From: Prevotellaceae bacterium
GTDB taxonomy: Bacteria > Bacteroidota > Bacteroidia > Bacteroidales > Bacteroidaceae
Assembly (NCBI GenBank): GCA_030536165.1
Contig: JAUNQM010000027.1
Coordinates: 1-11,802, forward strand
Direction of reading: 5' to 3'
Length of the DNA: 11,802 bases
A program made the translations under genes and the position numbers. Of this stretch, positions 6,652 through 11,779 are shown in pieces; positions within the stretch are counted from its first letter, which is position 1, and each line of letters begins with the position of its first letter. A model generated the notes under the pieces. That model saw only the letters and a list, made by a program, of their open reading frames with translations, did not search any database and was not told the DNA's origin.

Positions 6652-7201
6652 AAAGTTTCAGGTTTCAAGTTTCAGGTTCCAGGTTGCAGGCATAAGGAAG
6701 CTATCAATCCTACTCCTTGTCTTGTGCGGGATTCTTATGGCTGCATGCAGCGTGAGCTATAAGTTCAATGGCGCAAGCATCGACTATACAAAGGTCAAGA
6801 CAATCCAGATTGCCGACTTCCCTAACCGCGCCAATTACGTATGGGGACCTATGGCAAACATGTTCAACAACAAACTGAAAGACCAATACGCCTCACACAC
6901 AAAGCTCTCGCAAGTAAAGCGCAACGGCGACCTGAAGATTGAAGGCGAAATAACGCGCTATGAGCAATACAACAAGAGTGTGTCGGCAGAAGGCTATTCG
7001 GCACAGACCGAACTCTCTATGACGGTAAACGTGCGTTTCACCAACAACACCAACCACACAGAGGACTTCGAGCAGCAATTCACGGCAAAATCGACCTATG
7101 AGACCACCCAGTCACTCAACAGCGTGCAAGAAGAACTCGTGACTCAGATGATTGATGAGATCTGCGACCAGATATTCAACGCAACAGTTGCGAATTGGTA
7201 A
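6635..7201 (+). CDS. lptE: LPS-assembly lipoprotein LptE
   Basis: LptE partners the outer-membrane channel LptD in delivering lipopolysaccharide to the cell surface. The 188-residue product resembles Bacteroidetes LptE: a lipobox MAAC (Cys38), then SVSYKFNGASIDYTKVKTIQIADFPNRA, and later NGDLKIEGEITRYEQ and ELSMTVNVRF, typical beta-strands of the family. The start is unusual. The only ATG before the signal peptide overlaps the end of the activator gene by 17 bp, and the first 19 or so residues (including FQVSSFRFQVAG) are encoded by a 7-bp tandem repeat at 6655-6689. Family members normally begin just before the hydrophobic stretch, here RKLSILLLVLCGILM. There is no ATG, GTG or TTG between the repeat and the hydrophobic core, so either the long form is made by translational coupling or a rare codon such as the ATA at residue 20 is used. 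It is last in the activator operon. Confidence 0.82.
   Translation: MDWTNKKFQVSSFRFQVAGIRKLSILLLVLCGILMAACSVSYKFNGASIDYTKVKTIQIADFPNRANYVWGPMANMFNNKLKDQYASHTKLSQVKRNGDLKIEGEITRYEQYNKSVSAEGYSAQTELSMTVNVRFTNNTNHTEDFEQQFTAKSTYETTQSLNSVQEELVTQMIDEICDQIFNATVANW
6655..6690. repeat. 7-bp tandem repeat inside the start of lptE
   Basis: Five consecutive heptamers GTTTCAG, GTTTCAA, GTTTCAG, GTTCCAG and GTTGCAG begin four bases after the activator stop codon. Because three units equal seven codons, they encode a near-repeating heptapeptide (FQVSSFR, FQVAGIR). Two units of the same type occur inverted at the right edge of the window (11789-11801). Repeats of this kind are familiar between Bacteroidetes genes, so here an intergenic element appears to have become coding. 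Confidence 0.7.
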
Positions 7202-7224
7202 GTTAGTCATTTACCCATCCGCAA

Positions 7225-7256
7225 CATCGAAATATCGAAGCATCAAAACATCGAAT
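7225..7256. repeat. 8-bp tandem repeat between lptE and secG
   Basis: CATCGAAA, TATCGAAG, CATCAAAA and CATCGAAT follow each other exactly. This is the most regular of the three TCGAA-type arrays in the window (compare 2611-2646 and 4056-4087). It lies about 25 bp after the lptE stop and about 75 bp before the secG promoter. Confidence 0.65.
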
Positions 7257-7323
7257 CTTACATAAAAACCACACAAAAAAGGCAAAAACAAAACTTTTTT
7301 GGGCTTTTATTACAAAAAACACC

Positions 7324-7362
7324 GCAAAAGTTTTGCCATAAATAAAAAAATTATTACCTTTG
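7324..7362 (+). promoter_or_regulatory. secG promoter with an overlapping 13-bp palindrome
   Basis: This is an excellent Bacteroidetes-type promoter: TTTG at 7332-7335, a 19-bp spacer, and TACCTTTG at 7355-7362, which matches TAnnTTTG fully. Transcription would begin near 7369, giving a leader of about 84 nt before the ATG at 7453. The perfect palindrome GCAAAAGTTTTGC (7324-7336) covers the -33 box and could be an operator. It may equally be an A/T-rich coincidence. Confidence 0.78.
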
Positions 7363-7452
7363 CACGCCCAAAACGAAATAAACGGTCGTTTTCAGAAGCG
7401 AAAGTTTTTCGTTGGGAGCAAAGCAATAACAAGAAAGAAAAAGACAAAAACT

Positions 7453-7851
7453 ATGTACACATTATTTATAGTACTTTTCGTTGTAATAGCAATCGCAATG
7501 ATTCTTATCGTACTCGTACAGGAATCAAAGGGCGGCGGTCTTGCATCAAGCTTCTCTGCTTCAAACCAGATTATGGGTGTTCGCAAGACAACAGATATTA
7601 TTGAAAAGCTCACATGGGGCTTTGCAGTAGCAATGGTTGTCCTCAGCATTCTTTGTGCATTCGTAGCACCAAGAGTCGTTACAGCAAGCTCAGTTATCGA
7701 AAACGCTGCAACAGAGCAGGCTCCTCTTGGCGCCAAGTCTCTCCCAGGTTTCGATGCATCACAGGCTCCTGCAGAGCAGAAGGCTGCACCTGCTAAAGAG
7801 CAGAAAGCTGCTCCAGCAGCAGAAGCACCAGCAGAGACTCCTGCAAACTAA
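7453..7851 (+). CDS. secG: SecG subunit of the SecYEG protein translocase
   Basis: SecG is the small inner-membrane partner of SecY and SecE and assists SecA-driven export. The 132-residue product has two transmembrane helices (about 3-22 and 53-72) joined by a conserved cytoplasmic loop: LVQESKGGGLASSFSASNQIMG followed by VRKTTDIIEKLTWGFA, matching the usual LVQ-x-G-KG and (K/R)-x-T-x-x-(L/I) pattern. The frame stays open to 7360, but the upstream part (rich in Lys and Arg) overlaps the promoter, so the ATG at 7453 is chosen. After the second helix comes a 50-residue Ala/Pro/Glu/Lys tail with imperfect repeats (PAEQKAAPAKEQKAAPAAEAPAE), which is common in Bacteroidetes SecG but absent from the Escherichia coli protein. 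It is probably co-transcribed with tRNA-His downstream. Confidence 0.93.
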   Translation: MYTLFIVLFVVIAIAMILIVLVQESKGGGLASSFSASNQIMGVRKTTDIIEKLTWGFAVAMVVLSILCAFVAPRVVTASSVIENAATEQAPLGAKSLPGFDASQAPAEQKAAPAKEQKAAPAAEAPAETPAN

Positions 7852-7866
7852 AAAGATTTTTTAGGA

Positions 7867-7909
7867 CTCTGACTTGTCAGAGCAACCTACGGGGCTTCAA
7901 ATAAAGCCC
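7867..7909. other. Two small hairpins between secG and tRNA-His
   Basis: CTCTGA (7867-7872) pairs with TCAGAG (7877-7882) around a CTTG loop, and GGGCTT (7892-7897) pairs with AAGCCC (7904-7909) around a 6-nt loop. Neither is followed by a T-run, so they are not classical terminators. They may help separate or process the secG-tRNA transcript. Confidence 0.35.
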
Positions 7910-7914
7910 AATAT

Positions 7915-7992
7915 GGTGGATGTAGTTCAGTTGGTTAGAGCGTCAGATTGTGGTTCTGAATGTCGTGGGTTCGAGTCCCACCCTCCACCCCA
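7915..7992 (+). tRNA. tRNA-His (anticodon GTG)
   Basis: The cloverleaf folds well: D-stem GTTC/GAGC, anticodon stem TCAGA/TCTGA with loop TTGTGGT (anticodon GTG), T-stem GTGGG/CCCAC with loop TTCGAGT, and a genome-encoded CCA (7990-7992). The histidine hallmark is present: an extra 5' G (7915, position -1) opposite C73 (7989), which histidyl-tRNA synthetase recognises. One acceptor-stem position is mismatched (T6 against C67). No promoter is visible in the 63 nt after secG, while a strong terminator follows one base after the CCA... that is, at 7993, directly abutting it. Confidence 0.95.
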
Positions 7993-8026
7993 AGCAGTCT
8001 TGCAGCAATGCAAGACTGCTTTTTTT
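7993..8026 (+). terminator. Strong intrinsic terminator after tRNA-His
   Basis: A perfect 12-bp stem (AGCAGTCTTGCA at 7993-8004, TGCAAGACTGCT at 8009-8020) closes a GCAA loop and is followed by a run of seven T (8020-8026). It begins at the base right after the tRNA CCA end. It should end a secG-tRNA transcript and insulate the next gene. Confidence 0.93.
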
Positions 8027-8067
8027 AGTATCATAAAGAGAAACAAAACATACATCACATAGACAAT

Positions 8068-8601
8068 ATGCACAGCACATACATATCAGAAAGCGAGCTC
8101 AAGGGAGCCTACAGCGAAGGAGAAGCCTCGTATATATATAACAGAGTAAAAAGCTTCGATGGGGATTTCCTGAAGTTTGCAAAGACTTTTGCACACAATG
8201 ACGACTACCAAGTAGCACGCAACGCACTATGGGGGCTCACTAAAGCGACGGATGAAGAACTCGCACAGTTGCAGCCAATGCGTGACGAACTCATTGATTT
8301 TGCGCTGAACACAGACAATCAGTCTATCAGGAGAAACGCACTCAACATCGTCAATAGGCTTGCTATTGATGAAGAAAATATACGTACAGACTTGCTGGAC
8401 TTCTGCCTCGAACACATGGTGCAACTCGACGAATACCCAAGCATACAAGCTGTCTGCATGAAGATTGCGCACAGAATTTGCAGTTTCTACCCCGAACTTG
8501 CCGACGAAATGTTGCGAACCGTCAAGGCAATGGACATGGAGTACTATAAACCTGCCGTCAAGAGCGTTGTAAGAAGGATTTTGAGTGGCAAAGTGAAATA
8601 A
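8068..8601 (+). CDS. Small HEAT/armadillo-like helical repeat protein, function unknown
   Basis: The 177-residue protein has no signal peptide and no membrane helix, so it should be cytoplasmic. It appears all-helical. Three helical-pair units can be seen: about 33-62 (DFLKFAKTF then QVARNALWGLTKAT), 64-100 (LAQLQPMRDELIDFAL then SIRRNALNIVNRLA) and 105-140 (IRTDLLDFCLEHM then PSIQAVCMKIAHRI), with a last helix at 143-173. The pattern R-x-N/Q-A-L in the second helix of each pair resembles HEAT repeats. I do not recognise a catalytic motif; such folds usually bind proteins or nucleic acids. It lies alone between the tRNA-His terminator and a convergent gap, so its neighbours say little about its role. 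I see no clear promoter in the 41-bp gap upstream. The ATG at 8068 is the only reasonable start. Confidence 0.8.
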   Translation: MHSTYISESELKGAYSEGEASYIYNRVKSFDGDFLKFAKTFAHNDDYQVARNALWGLTKATDEELAQLQPMRDELIDFALNTDNQSIRRNALNIVNRLAIDEENIRTDLLDFCLEHMVQLDEYPSIQAVCMKIAHRICSFYPELADEMLRTVKAMDMEYYKPAVKSVVRRILSGKVK

Positions 8602-8647
8602 TAGCACCGCACGCCACCACTCTCGGCATCAGTTGTCCCATATTTTT

Positions 8648-8744
8648 GCCCTCCACACCTCAGGTGTTGCCTTTGTCACACCTAAGGTGTAAGCATAGTT
8701 CACACCTTAGGTATTTCTTACGTCATACCTAAGGTGTGAAGGGC
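8648..8744. repeat. Dyad-symmetric array of four 13-bp palindromes
   Basis: The units are ACACCTCAGGTGT (8655-8667), ACACCTAAGGTGT (8678-8690), ACACCTTAGGTAT (8702-8714) and ATACCTAAGGTGT (8725-8737). Their starts are 23, 24 and 23 bp apart, with spacers of 10, 11 and 10 bp. Units 3 and 4 with their flanks form a perfect 16-bp inverted repeat (8699-8714 and 8725-8740). The outer 20-mers (8648-8667 and 8725-8744) are inverted copies at 17 of 20 positions. All four centres are symmetric about base 8696, yet the spacers are unrelated. It could be a multi-site operator, a transcript-end structure or a dispersed repeat. Confidence 0.7.
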
Positions 8745-8835
8745 TAAAAAAGGCAATGAGTAGTACTGCAAGCAATATTGAGTACTTCTACAAAAATTTT
8801 TGCATTAAAGTAGGACTTATTTCGTTTTTATGCTC

Positions 8836-8871
8836 ATATAACGCGCGCGCACGTGCGCGCACGCGTTATAT
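8836..8871. other. Alternating purine-pyrimidine GC palindrome (Z-DNA or cruciform candidate)
   Basis: Bases 8841-8866 alternate purine and pyrimidine without a break for 26 bp, almost all CG or CA/TG steps. The core GCGCGCACGTGCGCGC (8845-8860) is a perfect palindrome, and the outer arms ATATAACGC and GCGTTATAT (8836-8844, 8863-8871) extend it with a 2-nt bulge. A 17-bp stem is therefore possible in DNA or RNA. The surroundings are A/T-rich. Confidence 0.65.
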
Positions 8872-8901
8872 AATAAGGTGTATTTGTGACCAGCACCGAA
8901 T

Positions 8902-8931
8902 AAAAATGGGCGAAAAAACTTTCGCCCATTT
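8902..8931 (-). terminator. Intrinsic terminator of the T9SS-like secreted protein gene
   Basis: A perfect 12-bp stem (AAATGGGCGAAA at 8904-8915, TTTCGCCCATTT at 8920-8931) with a 4-nt loop lies 5 bp past the minus-strand stop codon. Read on that strand it ends in a run of T (complement of 8902-8906 and the stem's own T's). Confidence 0.9.
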
Positions 8932-8936
8932 GATGT

Positions 8937-10715
8937 TTACTTGTTTATATATGCCTTGCCTCGACGTACTACCACGCCTCGATAATCGTCCGTCACAGGC
9001 ACTCCTTGCAGGTTGTATTTGCGATTGCTCATCGCGTCTGACTCTGGTCGGTCTGGCTGATTTACTTGTCCGATGCCATCGGTCTGCGAGCTAACGTAGA
9101 TGCGATATGGAAGAACAATGTCTTCAACATCAATGTTTTTGACGTAGATGGTCAGATTTAGCGAGTCATCGAGTTCGCATCTATTGACGCTGAACGTGAA
9201 ATCGCCCTCAACGTTAAGAGGCATGTTCACGCCTATCGGAATGAGAAGCGAATCGCCGATGGTCTCAATATTTCTTACAAGACTATCTACAATAGCTTTC
9301 GCGGCTAATGAGTCTTCGTGTGTGCACAAAGCCATGAGCGAGTCGCAACACAATGAGTCAGCTTCGGTCATATCGTTTTGAATCTTCGTGCAACTTGCCA
9401 CTATGTGAACTGAAGGTATTGAATCATTCATAAGATTCAATAAATAAGGCCACTTCTTGTCGAGTTTGTAATGGAACGTTGCGAGCGTGTCAGAGCCATG
9501 AACAAACGAGTTCTTTGGGAAGTCAAATTCGGAGCGCAAACTATCCTCTACACATAACGCAAATACATTATCGCGTTTCCCCTCACGGAATTCAGACGTA
9601 AAATCGAACCAATACTCGCCAAGTTCAGGCTGAATCATTTCATAGCAGAACGTATCTATGCCTGCAAGCAAAGGATACTTTTCTACATCAAACTTAGTTG
9701 TGTGTTGCTCCGAGCAGAAGTTTTTCAGCGTGTCAGGGTTCTGTCCTTCAACAGGCTTAATGTAGGTAACGTTGATTTTGCTATCGTAAGTCCTGCCCAC
9801 CATCTCCTCGGTGTAAGGGAAGCCTGTGTTGTATGCAGCCTTTATGAAAAGGTTTTCACCCGTCTTAATATCCCCTGAAGTGTAATAGCGCAGCGTAGGT
9901 GTGTCATACATTATCACATTCTCTTTTACGTCTATGCCAAAGCTATTAACAAAGGCACGCAACTCATATTGCCCACCACGCAAGATGGTTTTGATGAGCA
10001 AATCTTTAGCACTGTCCTTTTCCTCAGTTTCAAACATAGCAATACCCTCCAGTATGTCATCACAATCAATCTTTAATGTATCTAAGCCATAAACATCGTT
10101 GAATCTAATGTCGAATATTGTAGTTTGTGGCCAAAGGAACATATTACATGGCATACCACTCGATACGTCGTACGACAAAGCCAAATCACCACAAACTATC
10201 GAGTCGCCATCATAAGGCACCATGATAAGTTCTTCGTTGCGAGAGAACAACGTAGCTAATTCATATTTATCATACACAGGCGCTTCTAAATACCCTTCTG
10301 GAATCTCTATGTCCATTACTTCTGATATAGCTACGCCATCGGCATCAAGCATAGTGAGGTCGAGTTTATCGCCTTTCTTTACAGGGAAATCAATGCGGAA
10401 ATAAAGGCTATCGCCTGCCGCTACGCTGACAGCCTTGCTCCACTTGGCAACAGAACCGCTATTACTGTTAATGTTCAGTACAATATCGTTGTTGTAGGCA
10501 ATGCTTCCTGCATTCTGCACGTATGCGCCAAAACGATAATTGACAGAGTCGTTGGCGGCATCGCTGATATAGTGGCAAACCACATAGTCTCTCTTTACCT
10601 GTAACTGTGACGATGTGCCTCCGAATACAGTCGGCAACAAATCTTCATACAATGCGAATGCGAAAGTCGTTGCAAAAAGCATCAACGACAAAAGGAAATA
10701 CTTTGAATTTTTCAC
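8937..10715 (-). CDS. Secreted beta-rich protein with a short T9SS-like C-terminal signal
   Basis: The 592-residue precursor begins with a Sec signal peptide (MKNSKYFLLSLMLFATTFAFA). The rest is acidic, rich in predicted beta-strands and short on known motifs; I recognise no enzyme domain. The N-terminal part (about 40-140) looks like an Ig or CARDB-type module (YRFGAYVQNAGSIAYNND, then GDSLYFRIDFPVKKGDKLDLTML). The last residues read TDGIGQVNQ, a polar linker, then KYNLQGVPVTDDY and RGVVVRRGKAYINK. This is the common Prevotella/Bacteroides ending of the form YNLxGxxV-x-YxGIVIxxGKxxxx, often treated as a short type IX secretion sorting signal. Surface or extracellular location is therefore inferred. 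The start codon is GTG (10713-10715); no in-frame ATG precedes the signal peptide. The gene lies 57 bp after coaE on the same strand and ends at a strong terminator. Confidence 0.8.
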   Translation of the reverse strand: MKNSKYFLLSLMLFATTFAFALYEDLLPTVFGGTSSQLQVKRDYVVCHYISDAANDSVNYRFGAYVQNAGSIAYNNDIVLNINSNSGSVAKWSKAVSVAAGDSLYFRIDFPVKKGDKLDLTMLDADGVAISEVMDIEIPEGYLEAPVYDKYELATLFSRNEELIMVPYDGDSIVCGDLALSYDVSSGMPCNMFLWPQTTIFDIRFNDVYGLDTLKIDCDDILEGIAMFETEEKDSAKDLLIKTILRGGQYELRAFVNSFGIDVKENVIMYDTPTLRYYTSGDIKTGENLFIKAAYNTGFPYTEEMVGRTYDSKINVTYIKPVEGQNPDTLKNFCSEQHTTKFDVEKYPLLAGIDTFCYEMIQPELGEYWFDFTSEFREGKRDNVFALCVEDSLRSEFDFPKNSFVHGSDTLATFHYKLDKKWPYLLNLMNDSIPSVHIVASCTKIQNDMTEADSLCCDSLMALCTHEDSLAAKAIVDSLVRNIETIGDSLLIPIGVNMPLNVEGDFTFSVNRCELDDSLNLTIYVKNIDVEDIVLPYRIYVSSQTDGIGQVNQPDRPESDAMSNRKYNLQGVPVTDDYRGVVVRRGKAYINK

Positions 10716-10772
10716 TTTTTTGATTTGAGTTAACGAATTATTAAAATAAATTGAGCTTCAATTAAGAAATAA

Positions 10773-11309
10773 TTATGCATTATGAATCACGAAGTCGCTT
10801 CTGCGTTCTTTTTCTTCCTGAGGTATCTGTTTGTTTATCCATTCCAGAGCCTTCTCCTCTGTGATGTTGTCACGCTTCATAATGCGACGTATGCGCACTT
10901 TTGTCGGAGCGGAAACGCAGATAACGTATGGCGATATGGGCTCGCTCGAAACTTGCTTGAGCACATTTCCAAAGTCTGCTTCGTAATAGATTGCCGACTC
11001 CATCCATTCGTAGTCGGAAGCCAAAAAGTCTGCAGCTACGGCTGGATGCACAATCGCATTTATAGCCTGAGTATTATACTCGCTTTGAAGCAGGAACTTT
11101 GCCACGGCAGCCTTGTTTAGTTCATTGCCAGTGTAGGCTTCCTCGCCTATCAAGTTGATAAGTTGCTGGCGCACGTCTGGGTCTTCACGCATTATTCGCT
11201 TGGCTGCAGCATCGCAGTCATAGACCTCAATGCCACGTTTGCGCAACTTCTCGCAGACGTAGCTCTTGCCGCTTCCAATGCCTCCTGTTATTATCTTAAT
11301 CCTTTTCAT
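10773..11309 (-). CDS. coaE: Dephospho-CoA kinase, C-terminally short
   Basis: CoaE carries out the last step of coenzyme A synthesis, phosphorylating dephospho-CoA in the cytoplasm. The 178-residue product has the P-loop GGIGSGKS (9-16), the acidic motif DCDAAAKRIM (31-40), IVHPAV (86-91), a lid region with RIRRIMKRD (139-147), and QIPQEEKERRSDFVI (161-175). The core catalytic motifs look complete. The protein ends at FVIHNA, whereas typical family members (about 195-206 residues) continue with a further helix after a sequence like DYVIDNNG. The stop codon falls in an A/T-rich, repeat-like stretch (10772-10792), which suggests loss of the last helix. Start: the ATG at 11309 gives MKRIKIITGG; an upstream extension to 11342 would lie inside exbD. 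It overlaps exbD by 14 bp and is translationally coupled to it. Confidence 0.88.
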   Translation of the reverse strand: MKRIKIITGGIGSGKSYVCEKLRKRGIEVYDCDAAAKRIMREDPDVRQQLINLIGEEAYTGNELNKAAVAKFLLQSEYNTQAINAIVHPAVAADFLASDYEWMESAIYYEADFGNVLKQVSSEPISPYVICVSAPTKVRIRRIMKRDNITEEKALEWINKQIPQEEKERRSDFVIHNA

Positions 11310-11748
11310 TTGCAGAATAATGCACAAGCCGTGCGTCGGCAAGTTTCAGTTGCTCTTTCACTTCTTTCACGAGTTTCATCGGTGCCTTACGGTCTGCCTT
11401 GAAGTTCACAATCATCTTCTTTGCGTCTTCCTTGCCAAGTTGGCGTTTCTTTCCCATCACATAACGTGACACAGCATTTGCCGGCATCAACTTGTTATCT
11501 ACCTGTACCTGATAATCGCCCTTCTCGTCGCCTTGAAGTTTACCTATATATATATAGGTGGCCATTTGCTTATTCACGAGTTTCGTGAGTTCCTTTCCGT
11601 CAGGCTCAACGACCTTGACCTTCACTTCGTCATGACGCATATTTGTTACAATCATGAAGAAGAAAAGCACGGTAAATATCAAATCGGGCAATGAAGCTGT
11701 GTTCAGTGCCGGAACTTCCCTGTCGATATGTTGCCTGCGGAATATCAT
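11296..11748 (-). CDS. exbD: ExbD/TolR-family biopolymer transport protein
   Basis: ExbD works with ExbB in the inner membrane, using the proton gradient to drive TonB (or TolA-like partners) in energised uptake across the outer membrane. The 150-residue protein has a short cytoplasmic N-terminus (MIFRRQHIDREVPALNTAS), one transmembrane helix (about 19-36, LPDLIFTVLFFFMIVTNM) with the functionally important Asp at residue 22, and a periplasmic domain with the usual beta-alpha pattern (VKVKVVEPDG, YIYIG, MIVNFKADRKAPMKLVKEVKEQLKLADARLVHYS). Bacteroidetes commonly carry exbB followed by two exbD paralogues, so ExbB and another ExbD may lie just outside the right edge. It overlaps coaE by 14 bp. 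No promoter is visible in the 54 bp upstream, which fits co-transcription with genes beyond the window. A TolR-like role in envelope integrity is an alternative. Confidence 0.85.
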   Translation of the reverse strand: MIFRRQHIDREVPALNTASLPDLIFTVLFFFMIVTNMRHDEVKVKVVEPDGKELTKLVNKQMATYIYIGKLQGDEKGDYQVQVDNKLMPANAVSRYVMGKKRQLGKEDAKKMIVNFKADRKAPMKLVKEVKEQLKLADARLVHYSANEKD

Positions 11749-11779
11749 TTTTTAGTAATTAAAGGAGTTAAGACATGTG

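Larger units (their letters stand above)
8602..8936. other. Convergent intergenic region with palindrome array and GC palindrome
   Basis: This 335-bp stretch between two convergent genes has no gene I can support. From left to right it holds the four-unit palindrome array (8648-8744), a 12-bp palindrome CAAAAATTTTTG (8791-8802), an alternating purine-pyrimidine GC palindrome (8836-8871) and the terminator of the minus-strand gene (8902-8931). Confidence 0.7.

Noticed and set aside
7360..7452. Upstream extension of SecG by 31 residues
   Set aside because: The extension starts inside the -7 promoter box and is a Lys/Arg-rich stretch foreign to SecG; the ATG at 7453 gives the normal N-terminus.
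7874..8062. Short open frame across the tRNA-His gene
   Set aside because: It is simply the tRNA and its terminator read as protein.
8648..8744. Palindrome array as a possible CRISPR
   Set aside because: Units are 13 bp with 10-11 bp spacers, far below CRISPR dimensions, all units are self-palindromic, and no cas gene is nearby.
8756..9094. Plus-strand open frame of 112 codons in the convergent gap
   Set aside because: It runs through the GC palindrome and the terminator into the antisense of the secreted-protein gene, with no recognisable product.
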